Assembly: GCF_018889995.1 (NCBI RefSeq)
Contig: NZ_CP076547.1
Location: 1,798,001-1,862,000, forward strand
Length of the DNA stretch: 64,000 nucleotides
Source: Subtercola sp. PAMC28395
Lineage (GTDB): Bacteria > Actinomycetota > Actinomycetes > Actinomycetales > Microbacteriaceae
Reading direction: 5' to 3'
Shown piece by piece: positions 44,267 to 52,813 of this stretch (positions within the stretch are counted from its first letter, which is position 1; every line of letters begins with the position of its first letter). The notes below the pieces were generated by a model. The model was not told where the DNA came from. It saw only the letters and a list, made by a program, of their open reading frames with translations, and did no database searches. The position numbers and the translations under genes were made by a program.

Positions 44267-44334
44267 GCGAGCATCCATTGGATGCTCGCCGCGACGCCGC
44301 GCCAGCCAGCGCCGACGAAGCTGTGTTTCGTCGG
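44267..44334. terminator. Two hairpins between convergent trmD and map
   Basis: GCGAGCATCC-ATT-GGATGCTCGC forms a perfect 10-bp stem at 44267-44289 and CCGACGAA...TTCGTCGG an 8-bp stem at 44312-44334. There is no long T run, so factor-independent termination is only plausible. Confidence 0.5.
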
Positions 44335-44359
44335 GATCGGTCTGCCGCCGGGCCCAGAC

Positions 44360-45127
44360 TCAGGCGCGAGCGCTCAGCACCAGGGGACCGTCGGCCGTGA
44401 CCGCCACGGTGTGCTCCATGTGCGCGCCACGGGAGCCGTCGGCGCTGCGCAGAGTCCAGCCGTCGCGATCGGTGACGAGCTTGTCGGTGGTCTCAAGGAA
44501 CCACGGTTCGATCGCGATAACGAGCCCGGCGTCGAGATGGATGCCCCGGCCAGGCCGGCCGTTGTTGGGTACGTGGGGGTCACCGTGCATGGTGCGCCCG
44601 ACGCCGTGGCCGCCGAAATCGGTGTTGATCGTGTATCCGTCGGCCAGGGCGACCGCGGCGATGGCGGCCGAGATGTCGCCCAGTCTTCCGCCGGGCTGGG
44701 CCGCAGCAATGCCCGCGTCGAGGGCCCTGGTCGTGGTGTCGATGAGCCGGGCATCCGCTGGCCGCGGAGTGCCCACGATCACGGTGACCGCACTGTCGGA
44801 GACCCAGCCGTCGACAGAGGCGGCGAAGTCGAGCGAGATCATGTCGCCGTCGCGGAGGCGATAGTCGTGGGGGAGCCCGTGCAGCACTGCATCGTTGACC
44901 GAGGTGCAGAGCACCTTGCCGAAGGGGCTGGCACCGAACGAGGGGTGGTAGTCGATGTAGCAGGACTCAGCACCGCGGGCGCGGATCATGTCGTGCGCGA
45001 TCTGGTCGAGTTTGAGGAGATTCATGCCCACAGCGACGCGGGAAGCGAGTTCGGTGAGTACCTCACCGACGAAGACTCCGGCGACTCGCATCTTCTCGAT
45101 TTCGGCGGGTGTTCTGAGCTCGATCAT
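44360..45127 (-). CDS. map: Type I methionine aminopeptidase
   Basis: This 255-residue protein has the pita-bread fold motifs: CYIDYHPSFGASPFGKVLC, the Asp ligands in DMISLDFAASVDGWVSDSAV, GHGVGRTMHGDPHVPN with metal-binding His, and VIAIEPWFLE. It removes the initiator Met from nascent proteins. The gene interrupts the trmD-rplS order on the opposite strand. Confidence 0.96.
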   Translation of the reverse strand: MIELRTPAEIEKMRVAGVFVGEVLTELASRVAVGMNLLKLDQIAHDMIRARGAESCYIDYHPSFGASPFGKVLCTSVNDAVLHGLPHDYRLRDGDMISLDFAASVDGWVSDSAVTVIVGTPRPADARLIDTTTRALDAGIAAAQPGGRLGDISAAIAAVALADGYTINTDFGGHGVGRTMHGDPHVPNNGRPGRGIHLDAGLVIAIEPWFLETTDKLVTDRDGWTLRSADGSRGAHMEHTVAVTADGPLVLSARA

Positions 45128-45203
45128 GGCGGTTCCCTTTGATTTGCCTGTGTACCAAAACGCGATTGGACCGAACCCACGTTACCCGCCGTACCATTGA
45201 CAC

Positions 45204-45722
45204 ATGTTCGTTCGCCGGGCTTTCTACTACTGGCAGGTTGCCGCCGTTGTCGTGCTGCCCTTGTGGGTGCTGATCGGCTGGTCGCTGTTCGGTGGGTCTG
45301 GCTGGCAGTTCCTTCTGGTGCTCCTTTCGTGCGGGGTTCTCGCGCTCGGCCTTGCTGGCGTCGGCGTGCTGAACTACCTTCGAAGGTCGGTGCGTCAGGC
45401 CCGTGCGCTGTCGTGGCTCGACACCGGTCTTCTCGCCGCCTGGCATGCTGCGATCATCGCTGTCGGGTTCCTGACACCGGCGGGCACTCTTCTGGCCGTC
45501 GCCGTCGTCGTGCTCGGCCTCGCCGCATTCTGGGCTTCGATCTTCCAGCTGGGCGCAGAGACCAAACGTCGCGTCAGCGGAGTGTTCGACTCGTTTCAAT
45601 ACGCGGCGCAGATGGCCGAGGCACAGGCCGCTGCTGCCGGTGTCTCGTCTGCGCCGCGCACGCCGATCGTCGCCGACGGTGAGTACATCGTCATCGACAC
45701 CGGGCGCAGCCACGAGAAGTAG
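45204..45722 (+). CDS. Hypothetical membrane protein with four predicted helices
   Basis: This 172-residue protein has four hydrophobic segments (about residues 10-30, 35-55, 75-92 and 93-112), then a cytoplasmic-looking tail with GVFDSFQYAAQMAEAQ and a final IVADGEYIVIDTGRS. I do not recognise a functional family. It lies divergent from map, separated by 76 bp, and upstream of rplS on the same strand. Confidence 0.75.
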   Translation: MFVRRAFYYWQVAAVVVLPLWVLIGWSLFGGSGWQFLLVLLSCGVLALGLAGVGVLNYLRRSVRQARALSWLDTGLLAAWHAAIIAVGFLTPAGTLLAVAVVVLGLAAFWASIFQLGAETKRRVSGVFDSFQYAAQMAEAQAAAAGVSSAPRTPIVADGEYIVIDTGRSHEK

Positions 45723-45784
45723 GCTCCGGCCGCGTCACCACTGGCAGGTTCGTGGGCCGCGCTTTGCTTAAAGACGCGCTGTCA

Positions 45785-45892
45785 TGGCACAATTGACGAT
45801 TGTGCCACCGCCAGACTCTGCCACAGGGGAGTTCTGCAGTTACGAGTGCACACTCTTCCTCTAACTATTAACACGTAGTCGACCTGTGGCGG
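45785..45892 (+). promoter_or_regulatory. Structured leader or operator region before rplS
   Basis: TGGCACAAT-TGACG-ATTGTGCCA (45785-45807) is a perfect 9-bp dyad. Downstream, CCACAGG at 45821 pairs with CCTGTGG at 45883, and CCGCCA at 45808 can pair with the overlapping TGGCGG at 45887, so the two pairings compete. This could be an operator plus a ribosomal-protein leader controlling L19. Confidence 0.45.
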
Positions 45893-45911
45893 TTACAGAG
45901 AGCGACACAAC

Positions 45912-46256
45912 ATGCATATTCTCGACAGCGTAGACGCAGCTTCACTGCGTAGCGATGTTCCCGACTTCCGCGCGGGCGACACCGTTCGCGTTCACGTCAA
46001 CATCATCGAAGGTACTCGCTCGCGAGTGCAGGTGTTCCAGGGCGTCGTGATCGGCAAGTCGGGCGAGGGTGTTCGCGAGACATTCTGCGTTCGCAAGGTC
46101 AGCTTCCAGGTCGGCGTCGAGCGTACCTTCCCGGTGCACTCGCCCATCATCGACCACATCGAGGTCGTCACCCGCGGTGACGTTCGTCGCGCGAAGCTGT
46201 ACTACCTCCGCGCACTGCGCGGCAAGAAGGCAAAGATCAAAGAGAAGCGCGACTAG
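45912..46256 (+). CDS. rplS: 50S ribosomal protein L19
   Basis: This 114-residue protein has the L19 signature: [20 protein letters not shown] and [18 protein letters not shown], ending in [21 protein letters not shown]19 contributes to the 30S-50S interface. Here it is separated from trmD by map and a membrane-protein gene and has its own leader. Confidence 0.97.
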   Translation: MHILDSVDAASLRSDVPDFRAGDTVRVHVNIIEGTRSRVQVFQGVVIGKSGEGVRETFCVRKVSFQVGVERTFPVHSPIIDHIEVVTRGDVRRAKLYYLRALRGKKAKIKEKRD

Positions 46257-46363
46257 TCGCATCTGTTCGGCTCCAAACGAACGGCCAGTTGTACTTTGGG
46301 CTAACGTTTGGGTAACGCGGCTGGGAATATGCCGCTCGAGTCGAGCGTCATGACATCTCCCCC

Positions 46364-46396
46364 GAGCTCCCGCCCCATAAAATGGGTCGGGAGCTC
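46364..46396 (+). promoter_or_regulatory. Hairpin just before lepB
   Basis: GAGCTCCCG (46364-46372) pairs with CGGGAGCTC (46388-46396) and CCC/GGG extends the stem around an A/T loop. It ends 10 bases before the lepB ATG and may mask or present its ribosome-binding site; a terminator for rplS is less likely as no T run follows. Confidence 0.45.
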
Positions 46397-46406
46397 AGGC
46401 GGTTAA

Positions 46407-47177
46407 ATGACAGAAACAACGTTGCCGACACGACACGATCGTGCCGGCAGACGCCGGGGGCGGCGCACACGCAGCACCGCCCTCTTCATTCGCGACATCC
46501 TGATCATCTTTCTCGTCGCGCTGCTGGCGTCGGTGCTCATCAAGACGTTCCTGGTTCGTTCGTTCTACATCCCTTCGGGGTCGATGGAGAACACGCTCGT
46601 AAAGAACGATCGCATCCTCGTCAATGAACTCGAGCCCCGCATCATGCCCGTCGAGCGCGGCGACGTCGTTGTCTTCAAAGACCCGGGTGGATGGCTTCAG
46701 CCACACGTCGATGCGCCGACCACTCCGTTGGTCTCGGCCGTGAACTGGGTGCTCGATGCCGTTGGGCTTGCGGCCACCGATAGCAACGACCACCTCATCA
46801 AGCGCGTCATCGGCCTGCCTGGCGACCACATCACCTGCTGCAATGCCCTGGGCCAGATGATGGTGAACGATGTACCCCTGAGCGAACCCTATGTGAAGCT
46901 GCCCGAAGGGGTGACAAGGGTCTCCGACCTCACGTTCGATGTGACCGTTCCCGCCGGCTCACTCTGGGTCATGGGCGACAACCGGTACAACTCGGCAGAC
47001 TCCCGGTACAACCAGGGCAAGCCGGGCGGTGGCTTCGTGCCCATCGGCGACGTCGTGGGAAGGGCGCTGTGGATCACGTGGCCCGCTGACCGCTGGACGT
47101 TCCTCGACAACTACTCCTCGGTCTTCCGCGCCGCCAAAGAGGCAGCACCCACCGCGACACCGGGAGCTTCTGGGTGA
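46407..47177 (+). CDS. lepB: Signal peptidase I
   Basis: This 256-residue protein has an N-terminal membrane helix (about residues 28-50, FIRDILIIFLVALLASVLI), the nucleophile Ser in IPSGSMENTL and the general base Lys in HLIKRVIGLPGDHI, plus WVMGDNRYNSADSRY. It cleaves signal peptides of exported proteins on the outer face of the membrane. The stop overlaps the rnhB start (GTGA). Confidence 0.95.
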   Translation: MTETTLPTRHDRAGRRRGRRTRSTALFIRDILIIFLVALLASVLIKTFLVRSFYIPSGSMENTLVKNDRILVNELEPRIMPVERGDVVVFKDPGGWLQPHVDAPTTPLVSAVNWVLDAVGLAATDSNDHLIKRVIGLPGDHITCCNALGQMMVNDVPLSEPYVKLPEGVTRVSDLTFDVTVPAGSLWVMGDNRYNSADSRYNQGKPGGGFVPIGDVVGRALWITWPADRWTFLDNYSSVFRAAKEAAPTATPGASG

Positions 47178-47842
47178 GCCCAGTCGCAGATCCGACCCTC
47201 CGGCACGAACGCGCGCTCGGTCGAGCGGGCGCAGAGCTGGTGATCGGGGTCGACGAGGTCGGTCGTGGCGCGCTGGCCGGCCCGGTCGCGGTGGGGATGT
47301 GTGTCATCGATCCTCGGCGTCCGGGGGTATTCCCCGTGGGGCTCCGGGATTCGAAACTGCTGTCGGAGGCTCGCCGCGAGGTGCTGGCGCCGCTCGCATC
47401 GGCCTGGGTCCGGGCATCCGCCGTCGGGCTCGCGAGTGCCGAAGAAGTCGACCGCCTCGGCATCATCGCCTGCCTCGGCCTCGCGGGCAAGCGTGCGCTC
47501 GGACAGTTGCATGCCGCTGGAACCGACGTGCTCCGCTCGGTCGTGCTGCTCGACGGCTCGCATGACTGGCTCTCACCGTCGCTGACGACACCACTCACCA
47601 TCACGACGCGGGTGAAGGCCGACAGAGATTGCGCCTCAGTAGCTGCTGCCTCCGTTGTCGCCAAAGTTCACCGAGACCGGCTCATGATCGAGCTCGACAG
47701 CATCACGCCGGGCTACGGTTGGGCCAGCAACAAGGGGTACGGGAGCAGCGCGCACTTCGACGCGATCGAGTTGCTGGGTGCCACTGAACACCACCGGCGA
47801 ACCTGGTTGAAGAGCGAGCGGATGATCGCCCAGCCGGCCTGA
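47174..47842 (+). CDS. rnhB: Ribonuclease HII
   Basis: This 222-residue protein has the RNase HII acidic residues in VIGVDEVGRGALAGPV, the Asp of VLLDGSHDWL and KADRDCASVAAASVVAKVHRD, and ends near GYGSSAHFDAIELLG. It removes ribonucleotides and RNA-DNA hybrids. It is coupled to lepB by a 4-bp overlap. Confidence 0.96.
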   Translation: MSPVADPTLRHERALGRAGAELVIGVDEVGRGALAGPVAVGMCVIDPRRPGVFPVGLRDSKLLSEARREVLAPLASAWVRASAVGLASAEEVDRLGIIACLGLAGKRALGQLHAAGTDVLRSVVLLDGSHDWLSPSLTTPLTITTRVKADRDCASVAAASVVAKVHRDRLMIELDSITPGYGWASNKGYGSSAHFDAIELLGATEHHRRTWLKSERMIAQPA

Positions 47843-47898
47843 GCTTCCTGACCTTGCTCACCGGGTGGGCGGGCTCGCTGGCGTAGACTTGCCCCACC

Positions 47899-48222
47899 AT
47901 GGAAGAAGATGAGTTCGAGGATTACGACCGCGAGGTCGAGTTGGCCCTCTACCGCGAATATCGTGACGTTGTCTCGCAGTTCAAGTACGTCATCGAGACA
48001 GAGCGCCGGTTCTACCTGGCGAACGATGTCGATCTGGTGCGCCGCGACACCGAGCACGACTTCTACTTCGAGCTGACGATGAGCGATGTCTGGGTCTGGG
48101 ACGTATACCGCTCCGACCGCTTCGTGAAGTCGGTGCGCGTGCTCACGTTCAAAGATGTGAACATCGAAGAGCTCTCGTCGAAGGACTTCGAACTGCCGAA
48201 AGAACTCGCGCTCGACGAGTAG
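47899..48222 (+). CDS. DUF2469-family protein
   Basis: This 107-residue acidic protein reads EEDEFEDYDREVELALYREY near its start and VWVWDVYRSDRFVKSVRVLT, the pattern of the actinobacterial DUF2469 family. The function is unknown, and position between rnhB and yraN is conserved across Actinobacteria as far as I know. No catalytic motif is visible. Confidence 0.9.
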   Translation: MEEDEFEDYDREVELALYREYRDVVSQFKYVIETERRFYLANDVDLVRRDTEHDFYFELTMSDVWVWDVYRSDRFVKSVRVLTFKDVNIEELSSKDFELPKELALDE

Positions 48223-48394
48223 GGTCCATCTGGATGCTCCGCCGATGGTGGCTGCGTCCGTCATTCTTCTTCGTGCTCGGCGATCGTCTGCGCTACTCCC
48301 TCACAATCCCACCGCCTTTCTGGCTCTGCACAGTTCATGGTGTAGAGCCTTCTAGCCGGGTGTTGCTTCGCCACAGTTGGTGGCGGAGGTAGTG

Positions 48395-48751
48395 ATGAAG
48401 GCGAAAGACGTGCTCGGTCGGCGTGGTGAAGCGCTCGCGGCCGCTTATCTGGAACAGCAGGGGTACTCGATCCTCGACCGCAACTGGCGGTGCGAGATCG
48501 GTGAGCTCGACGTGGTCGCCGAGAAGCTCGGGGTGACGGTCTTCGTCGAAGTGAAGACGCGCTCGGGGTTGCGGTACGGGCATCCATTCGAGGCGATCAC
48601 CCTCGGAAAGCTCTCCCGGCTGCGCCGCCTGAGCCGTGCGTGGTGCGAGGCGGCACCGCACGCCAGGCGGCAGATCCGTATCGACGCCATCGGTGTCGTC
48701 GCACCACTCCACGGTGCTGCGACAATCGAGCACATCGAGGGGATCTTCTGA
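48395..48751 (+). CDS. UPF0102/YraN-family nuclease-fold protein
   Basis: This 118-residue protein has RRGEALAAAYLEQQGY and the endonuclease-like GELDVVAEKLG and VFVEVKTRSG motifs. YraN proteins share a restriction-nuclease fold; the role is not settled. The ATG at 48395 has GGAGG upstream and is preferred over a GTG at 48377. It overlaps the next gene by one base. Confidence 0.9.
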   Translation: MKAKDVLGRRGEALAAAYLEQQGYSILDRNWRCEIGELDVVAEKLGVTVFVEVKTRSGLRYGHPFEAITLGKLSRLRRLSRAWCEAAPHARRQIRIDAIGVVAPLHGAATIEHIEGIF

Positions 48752-50280
48752 TGGTCGCCCGAACATACTCCGTTGCGCTGATGGGGATGACCGGTTCGAT
48801 TGTCGAGGTTGAGGCGGACATCGGGAACGGGTTGCCGACGCTCATGATCATCGGTCTGCCCGACACGGCGCTGGCTGATTCACGGGACCGGGTGCGCTCT
48901 GCCGCGGCGAACTCCGGGTGCCCGTTGCCGACGGCGAAGATCACTGTGAACCTGTCTCCTGCGGCCCTGCCCAAACACGGCTCTACCTTCGACCTCGGTA
49001 TCGCGATGAGCATCCTCGCGGCTGCAGGTTCGATTTCTGCCTCCTCGATCGAGGGCGTCGTGCACCTGGGCGAGCTGAGTCTGGACGGGCGATTGCGGCC
49101 CATGAACGGTGTGCTGCCGGCCATAGCCGCGGCTGCGCGAGCGGGCTTCACGAAATTTGTGGTGCCCGCTGGCAATCGCCGGGAGGCAGAGCTGGTGCCA
49201 GGGGTCGTCATTGTTCCCGTCATTTCGATGCGAGACGCGGCGATCTTCCACGGTGGTGCATTCGAGCACGTGGAACGTGATGCGATCGAACCCAGCGGTG
49301 CGACTGACGACCACGAACCGGTCCACGAACTCGCCGACGTCGTCGGCAACCCAGACGCGGTTCTCGCTCTTGTCGCGGCGGCCGCAGGGGGCCATCACGT
49401 TTTTCTGCTCGGGCCGCCTGGTGCCGGCAAGACGATGCTGGCATCCCGTTTGCCGGGGCTGCTTCCTGACCTCGACACCGAAGCGGCCCTGGCGGTGACC
49501 GCCGTCCGCTCGCTGTCCCGTGCGAGTGTGCCCCAGGCGCTCGCCACAAGGCCGCCGTTCGAGAGCCCCCACCATACGGCGACGGCTGCTGCGCTGATCG
49601 GGGGTGGGTCCCGGCAGATCAGGCCGGGCGCGGCCGCCCGTGCGTCGAGTGGAGTGCTGTTTCTCGACGAGGCACCCGAATTCGCGAGGAACGTACTGGA
49701 CTGCCTGCGGCAGCCGCTCGAATCGGGAGTGATCAGTATTCACCGCGCAAACGCGGTGGCACGTTTTCCCGGCCGGTTCCAACTGGTGCTCGCTGCCAAT
49801 CCCTGCCCGTGTGGCCAGTACGGTGCGATCGATTCCACCTGTACCTGCACACCCAATACCCGAAGGCGCTACCTCGCGAGGTTGTCAGGGCCCCTTCTGG
49901 ACCGGATCGACATCCAGGTCCAGGTTCGCCGTGTCACCGCCGCCGAACTTCGGCTGAGTGCAGACAAGCAGCGTCTGACCACCGCGGTCGCGCGCGGCCA
50001 GGTGAACCACGCCCGGATGGCAGCAGCAGAGAGGCTCGCGTCGACCCCATGGCGGCTCAACAGCGAGGTCTCGGGAGCATGGCTCAGGGCAGGGCCGAGA
50101 AAGCTGTCTCCCGCGGCCCTGACCTCGTTGGATCGTGCACTGGAGAGGGGCGGGATGACCATGCGCGGATACGACCGGATCCTGCGGGTCGCGTGGACGC
50201 TGGCTGATCTCGATTGCTCCGGCGACCCCGGCGCCGACCACATCGGGCGGGCCCTCTACCTCCGGAGGTCGGTTTCATGA
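48751..50280 (+). CDS. YifB/ComM-family Mg-chelatase-like AAA ATPase
   Basis: This 509-residue protein has an N-terminal Lon-protease-like fold (residues about 15-170, GLPDTALADSRDRVR), Walker A LLGPPGAGKTMLASRLPG, Walker B GVLFLDEAPEF, and C-terminal chelatase-associated NPCPCGQYG. ComM acts in branch migration during natural transformation; YifB homologues are named after it. It precedes dprA, to which it is coupled by ATGA. Confidence 0.93.
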   Translation: MVARTYSVALMGMTGSIVEVEADIGNGLPTLMIIGLPDTALADSRDRVRSAAANSGCPLPTAKITVNLSPAALPKHGSTFDLGIAMSILAAAGSISASSIEGVVHLGELSLDGRLRPMNGVLPAIAAAARAGFTKFVVPAGNRREAELVPGVVIVPVISMRDAAIFHGGAFEHVERDAIEPSGATDDHEPVHELADVVGNPDAVLALVAAAAGGHHVFLLGPPGAGKTMLASRLPGLLPDLDTEAALAVTAVRSLSRASVPQALATRPPFESPHHTATAAALIGGGSRQIRPGAAARASSGVLFLDEAPEFARNVLDCLRQPLESGVISIHRANAVARFPGRFQLVLAANPCPCGQYGAIDSTCTCTPNTRRRYLARLSGPLLDRIDIQVQVRRVTAAELRLSADKQRLTTAVARGQVNHARMAAAERLASTPWRLNSEVSGAWLRAGPRKLSPAALTSLDRALERGGMTMRGYDRILRVAWTLADLDCSGDPGADHIGRALYLRRSVS

Positions 50281-51701
50281 CTCTCTTCTCGCTCGACGAG
50301 GCAACGATCATTGCGGCAGTGCGGGCAATCAGTGACCCGACCGCAGCACCCGATGCTGACGCCCGTCTACCGGTGGGCCCGGTCACCGAGGGCCCCAACG
50401 CCATCAGCTCCAGTGCCAACGGCCCTGGTGCAATCGGCCCTGGTGCAAGCGGCCCTGATGCAATCGGCCCTGGTACAAACAGCTCTGGCGACGACGAAAG
50501 CCTCCGTGCGTGGGCCGCAGAGCGATTCGCCCGCGCGACGTGGAGCGGGATCGCCGAACCTGGTGATGTGGCGGCGGGAACGCTCGTGCGGGCGCTGGGC
50601 GCTGCAGGTGCCCTGCGAGCGTTGGTCGAGCGACATTCCCCCGAGCGGGTTCGAGCTGAGGTCATTGCAACGGGCACTGAGTTCGGCTCTGAGCGTGAAA
50701 TGGCGCTCGCGATCGAACGGTGGATGCCGCGCCTCGCGGCGAACTCGGCGCTGACATCGATGCGTCTTGCGGCGCAATGCGGTGCCCGACTGCTCACTCC
50801 GGCCGACGACGCCTGGCCCGCGGGGCTCAACGATCTTGATGCACACGAGCCGCTCGCGCTCTGGGTGCGTGGAACGCCTGACTCTGTCGCGGCCGTCGGT
50901 CATTCCCTGGCGATTGTCGGGGCCAGGGCCGCCACCGGATACGGCGAACACGTCACCATGGAACTGTCGGCGGGTCTCTGCGATCGCGGGTTCGGGATCG
51001 TCTCGGGTGCGGCGTACGGCATCGACGGAATGGCTCATCGGGCGGCGCTGGCGAGCTCCGGACTCACCATCGCGTTTCTCGCCGGTGGTGTGGACCGCTC
51101 GTATCCCTCGGGACACGACTCGCTTCTCTCACGCATCGCGAGCGAGGGCGTGATCGTCTCCGAACTGCCGTGCGGTGCGCCACCGACGAAATGGAGGTTC
51201 CTCCAACGAAACCGGTTGATTGCGGCGGTGTCGAAGGCGACGATCGTCATCGAAGCAGGGGCACGCAGCGGTTCTCTGAATACCGCTGCTCACGCAGCAT
51301 CGATGGGTCGCCCACTTGGAGCCGTTCCCGGTCCGGTCACCTCGGCGGCTTCGGCTGGGTGTCACCGTCTGCTTCGTGAGTTCGATGCAGTCTGTGTGAC
51401 GAGCGCAGACGAGGTCGCCGAGCTTATCGGGTGTGAGCCTGGTGGCGGTGAAGGCAGTGCAGGCAGCGAGGGCCGCGAGGGCTCGGCTCCTTCGGCCGAT
51501 CGTCGGCATCCCCAACACCTCCGAGTTCTCGACGCGCTCGCCGTGCACACGTTCCGGAGCGTAGAAGACGTCGCTTCGCGAACCGGCATGAGTATTCGCG
51601 ACACCCAGTCAGTACTCGGAACATTGAGCCTCACGCGGGAGGTGGTGCACGAGGATGACGGCTGGAAGAAGGCTCCTGCATCCGGGCGGGGCCGGACGTA
51701 G
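50277..51701 (+). CDS. dprA: DNA processing protein DprA
   Basis: This 474-residue DprA has the Rossmann-like core with LAIVGARAATGYGEHV, GIVSGAAYGIDGMAHRAAL, FLAGGVDRSYPSGH and VIEAGARSGSLNTAAHA, and a C-terminal winged-helix (about residues 410-465). DprA loads RecA on incoming single-stranded DNA. An N-terminal low-complexity insert (about 28-72) includes four five-residue repeats. It follows yifB with a 4-bp overlap. Confidence 0.94.
   Translation: MTLFSLDEATIIAAVRAISDPTAAPDADARLPVGPVTEGPNAISSSANGPGAIGPGASGPDAIGPGTNSSGDDESLRAWAAERFARATWSGIAEPGDVAAGTLVRALGAAGALRALVERHSPERVRAEVIATGTEFGSEREMALAIERWMPRLAANSALTSMRLAAQCGARLLTPADDAWPAGLNDLDAHEPLALWVRGTPDSVAAVGHSLAIVGARAATGYGEHVTMELSAGLCDRGFGIVSGAAYGIDGMAHRAALASSGLTIAFLAGGVDRSYPSGHDSLLSRIASEGVIVSELPCGAPPTKWRFLQRNRLIAAVSKATIVIEAGARSGSLNTAAHAASMGRPLGAVPGPVTSAASAGCHRLLREFDAVCVTSADEVAELIGCEPGGGEGSAGSEGREGSAPSADRRHPQHLRVLDALAVHTFRSVEDVASRTGMSIRDTQSVLGTLSLTREVVHEDDGWKKAPASGRGRT
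50421..50480 (+). repeat. 15-bp minisatellite inside dprA
   Basis: Four tandem 15-bp units code GPGAI, GPGAS, GPDAI and GPGTN in the N-terminal linker of DprA. The period and in-frame location match the xdhC array at 2726, although the unit sequence differs. Confidence 0.8.
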
Positions 51702-51812
51702 CGTCAGTGGATCAGCAACCCCTGTATACGCAGCGCGCTGTGACAGGGCGAACTCCATCTCCTGCAGAGTCCGGCACTGACGGGCAGCGGTGGCTGCTGT
51801 GACAATGGAAGC

Positions 51813-52730
51813 ATGGTCTCAGAACATCCGGCCCGGCCCATCGAGGCAATGCCGACCCACACGATCGCCCACATCAGCGACACACACTTCCTGGCCGGCG
51901 AAGCTCGTCTCTACGGCGCGATCGACACGGATACGACCCTGGCTCGAGCCCTCGAGCGACTCGAGGGATCCGGCATCTCATTCGATGCGCTGGTCTTCAC
52001 CGGTGACATAGCCGACCTCGGCGAATCGGACGCCTACGAGCGCGTCAGGGCTCTGGTCGAGCCGGCCGCCCATCGGATGGGAGCGCAACTGGTGTGGGTG
52101 ATGGGGAACCACGACCACCGGTCGCGGATGCGAGTCGAGTTGCTCGACGAACCCGGCTCGGATTCTCCGGTCGACCGGGTCTTCTGGCTCAACGGGCTCA
52201 GGTTGATTGCCCTCGACACCTCTGTGCCGGGATTCCACCACGGCGAGCTGACACGCGAACAGCTCGACTGGCTGGCTGCAGAGCTTCACACACCCGCGGC
52301 CGCCGGCACGATTCTGGCGCTGCACCACCCGCCCATCCCCACAACGCTGCCGCTCATGCCCATCCTCGAACTGCAGGAACAGGATCAGCTTGCCGATGTG
52401 ATCCGAGGGACCGACGTGATCTCGATCCTCGGGGGGCACCTTCACTACTCGACACACTCCCTCTTCGCCGGTGTGCCGATCTCGGTGGCCGCAGCCACCT
52501 GCTACACAATGGACCTTGTCTCGGCTCGCCAGTCTTTGGTCGGCAGGGACGGGGGCCAGTCGCTCAATCTCGTGCAGGTGTACCCGGGCCAGGTGGTGCA
52601 CTCCGTGGTGCCGCTGGGCATCAGTCAGGTCGTGAACACCTTTCCAGCGGAATTCGTCGACCGGATCGAATCGCTCCCCGCAGCTGCGCAGAGGGAAGCA
52701 TTCTCGCGACAGGCCCCCACGACAGACTGA
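51813..52730 (+). CDS. CpdA/Icc-type metallophosphoesterase
   Basis: This 305-residue protein has all calcineurin-like metal motifs: AHISDTHFL, FTGDIADLGE, WVMGNHDHR, LALHHPP and ILGGHLHYS. The closest class is the 3',5'-cyclic-AMP phosphodiesterase (CpdA/Icc) group, but substrate specificity cannot be read from sequence. It stands between dprA and xerC; the promoter probably lies in the 111-bp gap upstream. Confidence 0.88.
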   Translation: MVSEHPARPIEAMPTHTIAHISDTHFLAGEARLYGAIDTDTTLARALERLEGSGISFDALVFTGDIADLGESDAYERVRALVEPAAHRMGAQLVWVMGNHDHRSRMRVELLDEPGSDSPVDRVFWLNGLRLIALDTSVPGFHHGELTREQLDWLAAELHTPAAAGTILALHHPPIPTTLPLMPILELQEQDQLADVIRGTDVISILGGHLHYSTHSLFAGVPISVAAATCYTMDLVSARQSLVGRDGGQSLNLVQVYPGQVVHSVVPLGISQVVNTFPAEFVDRIESLPAAAQREAFSRQAPTTD

Positions 52731-52813
52731 TCGGGCACGATGGGGCACTGCTGAACAGCGACGCGCCACACAGCGCGGCCAGTCGAGGTGCCACAATCAG
52801 GCATGCTGGAGCG

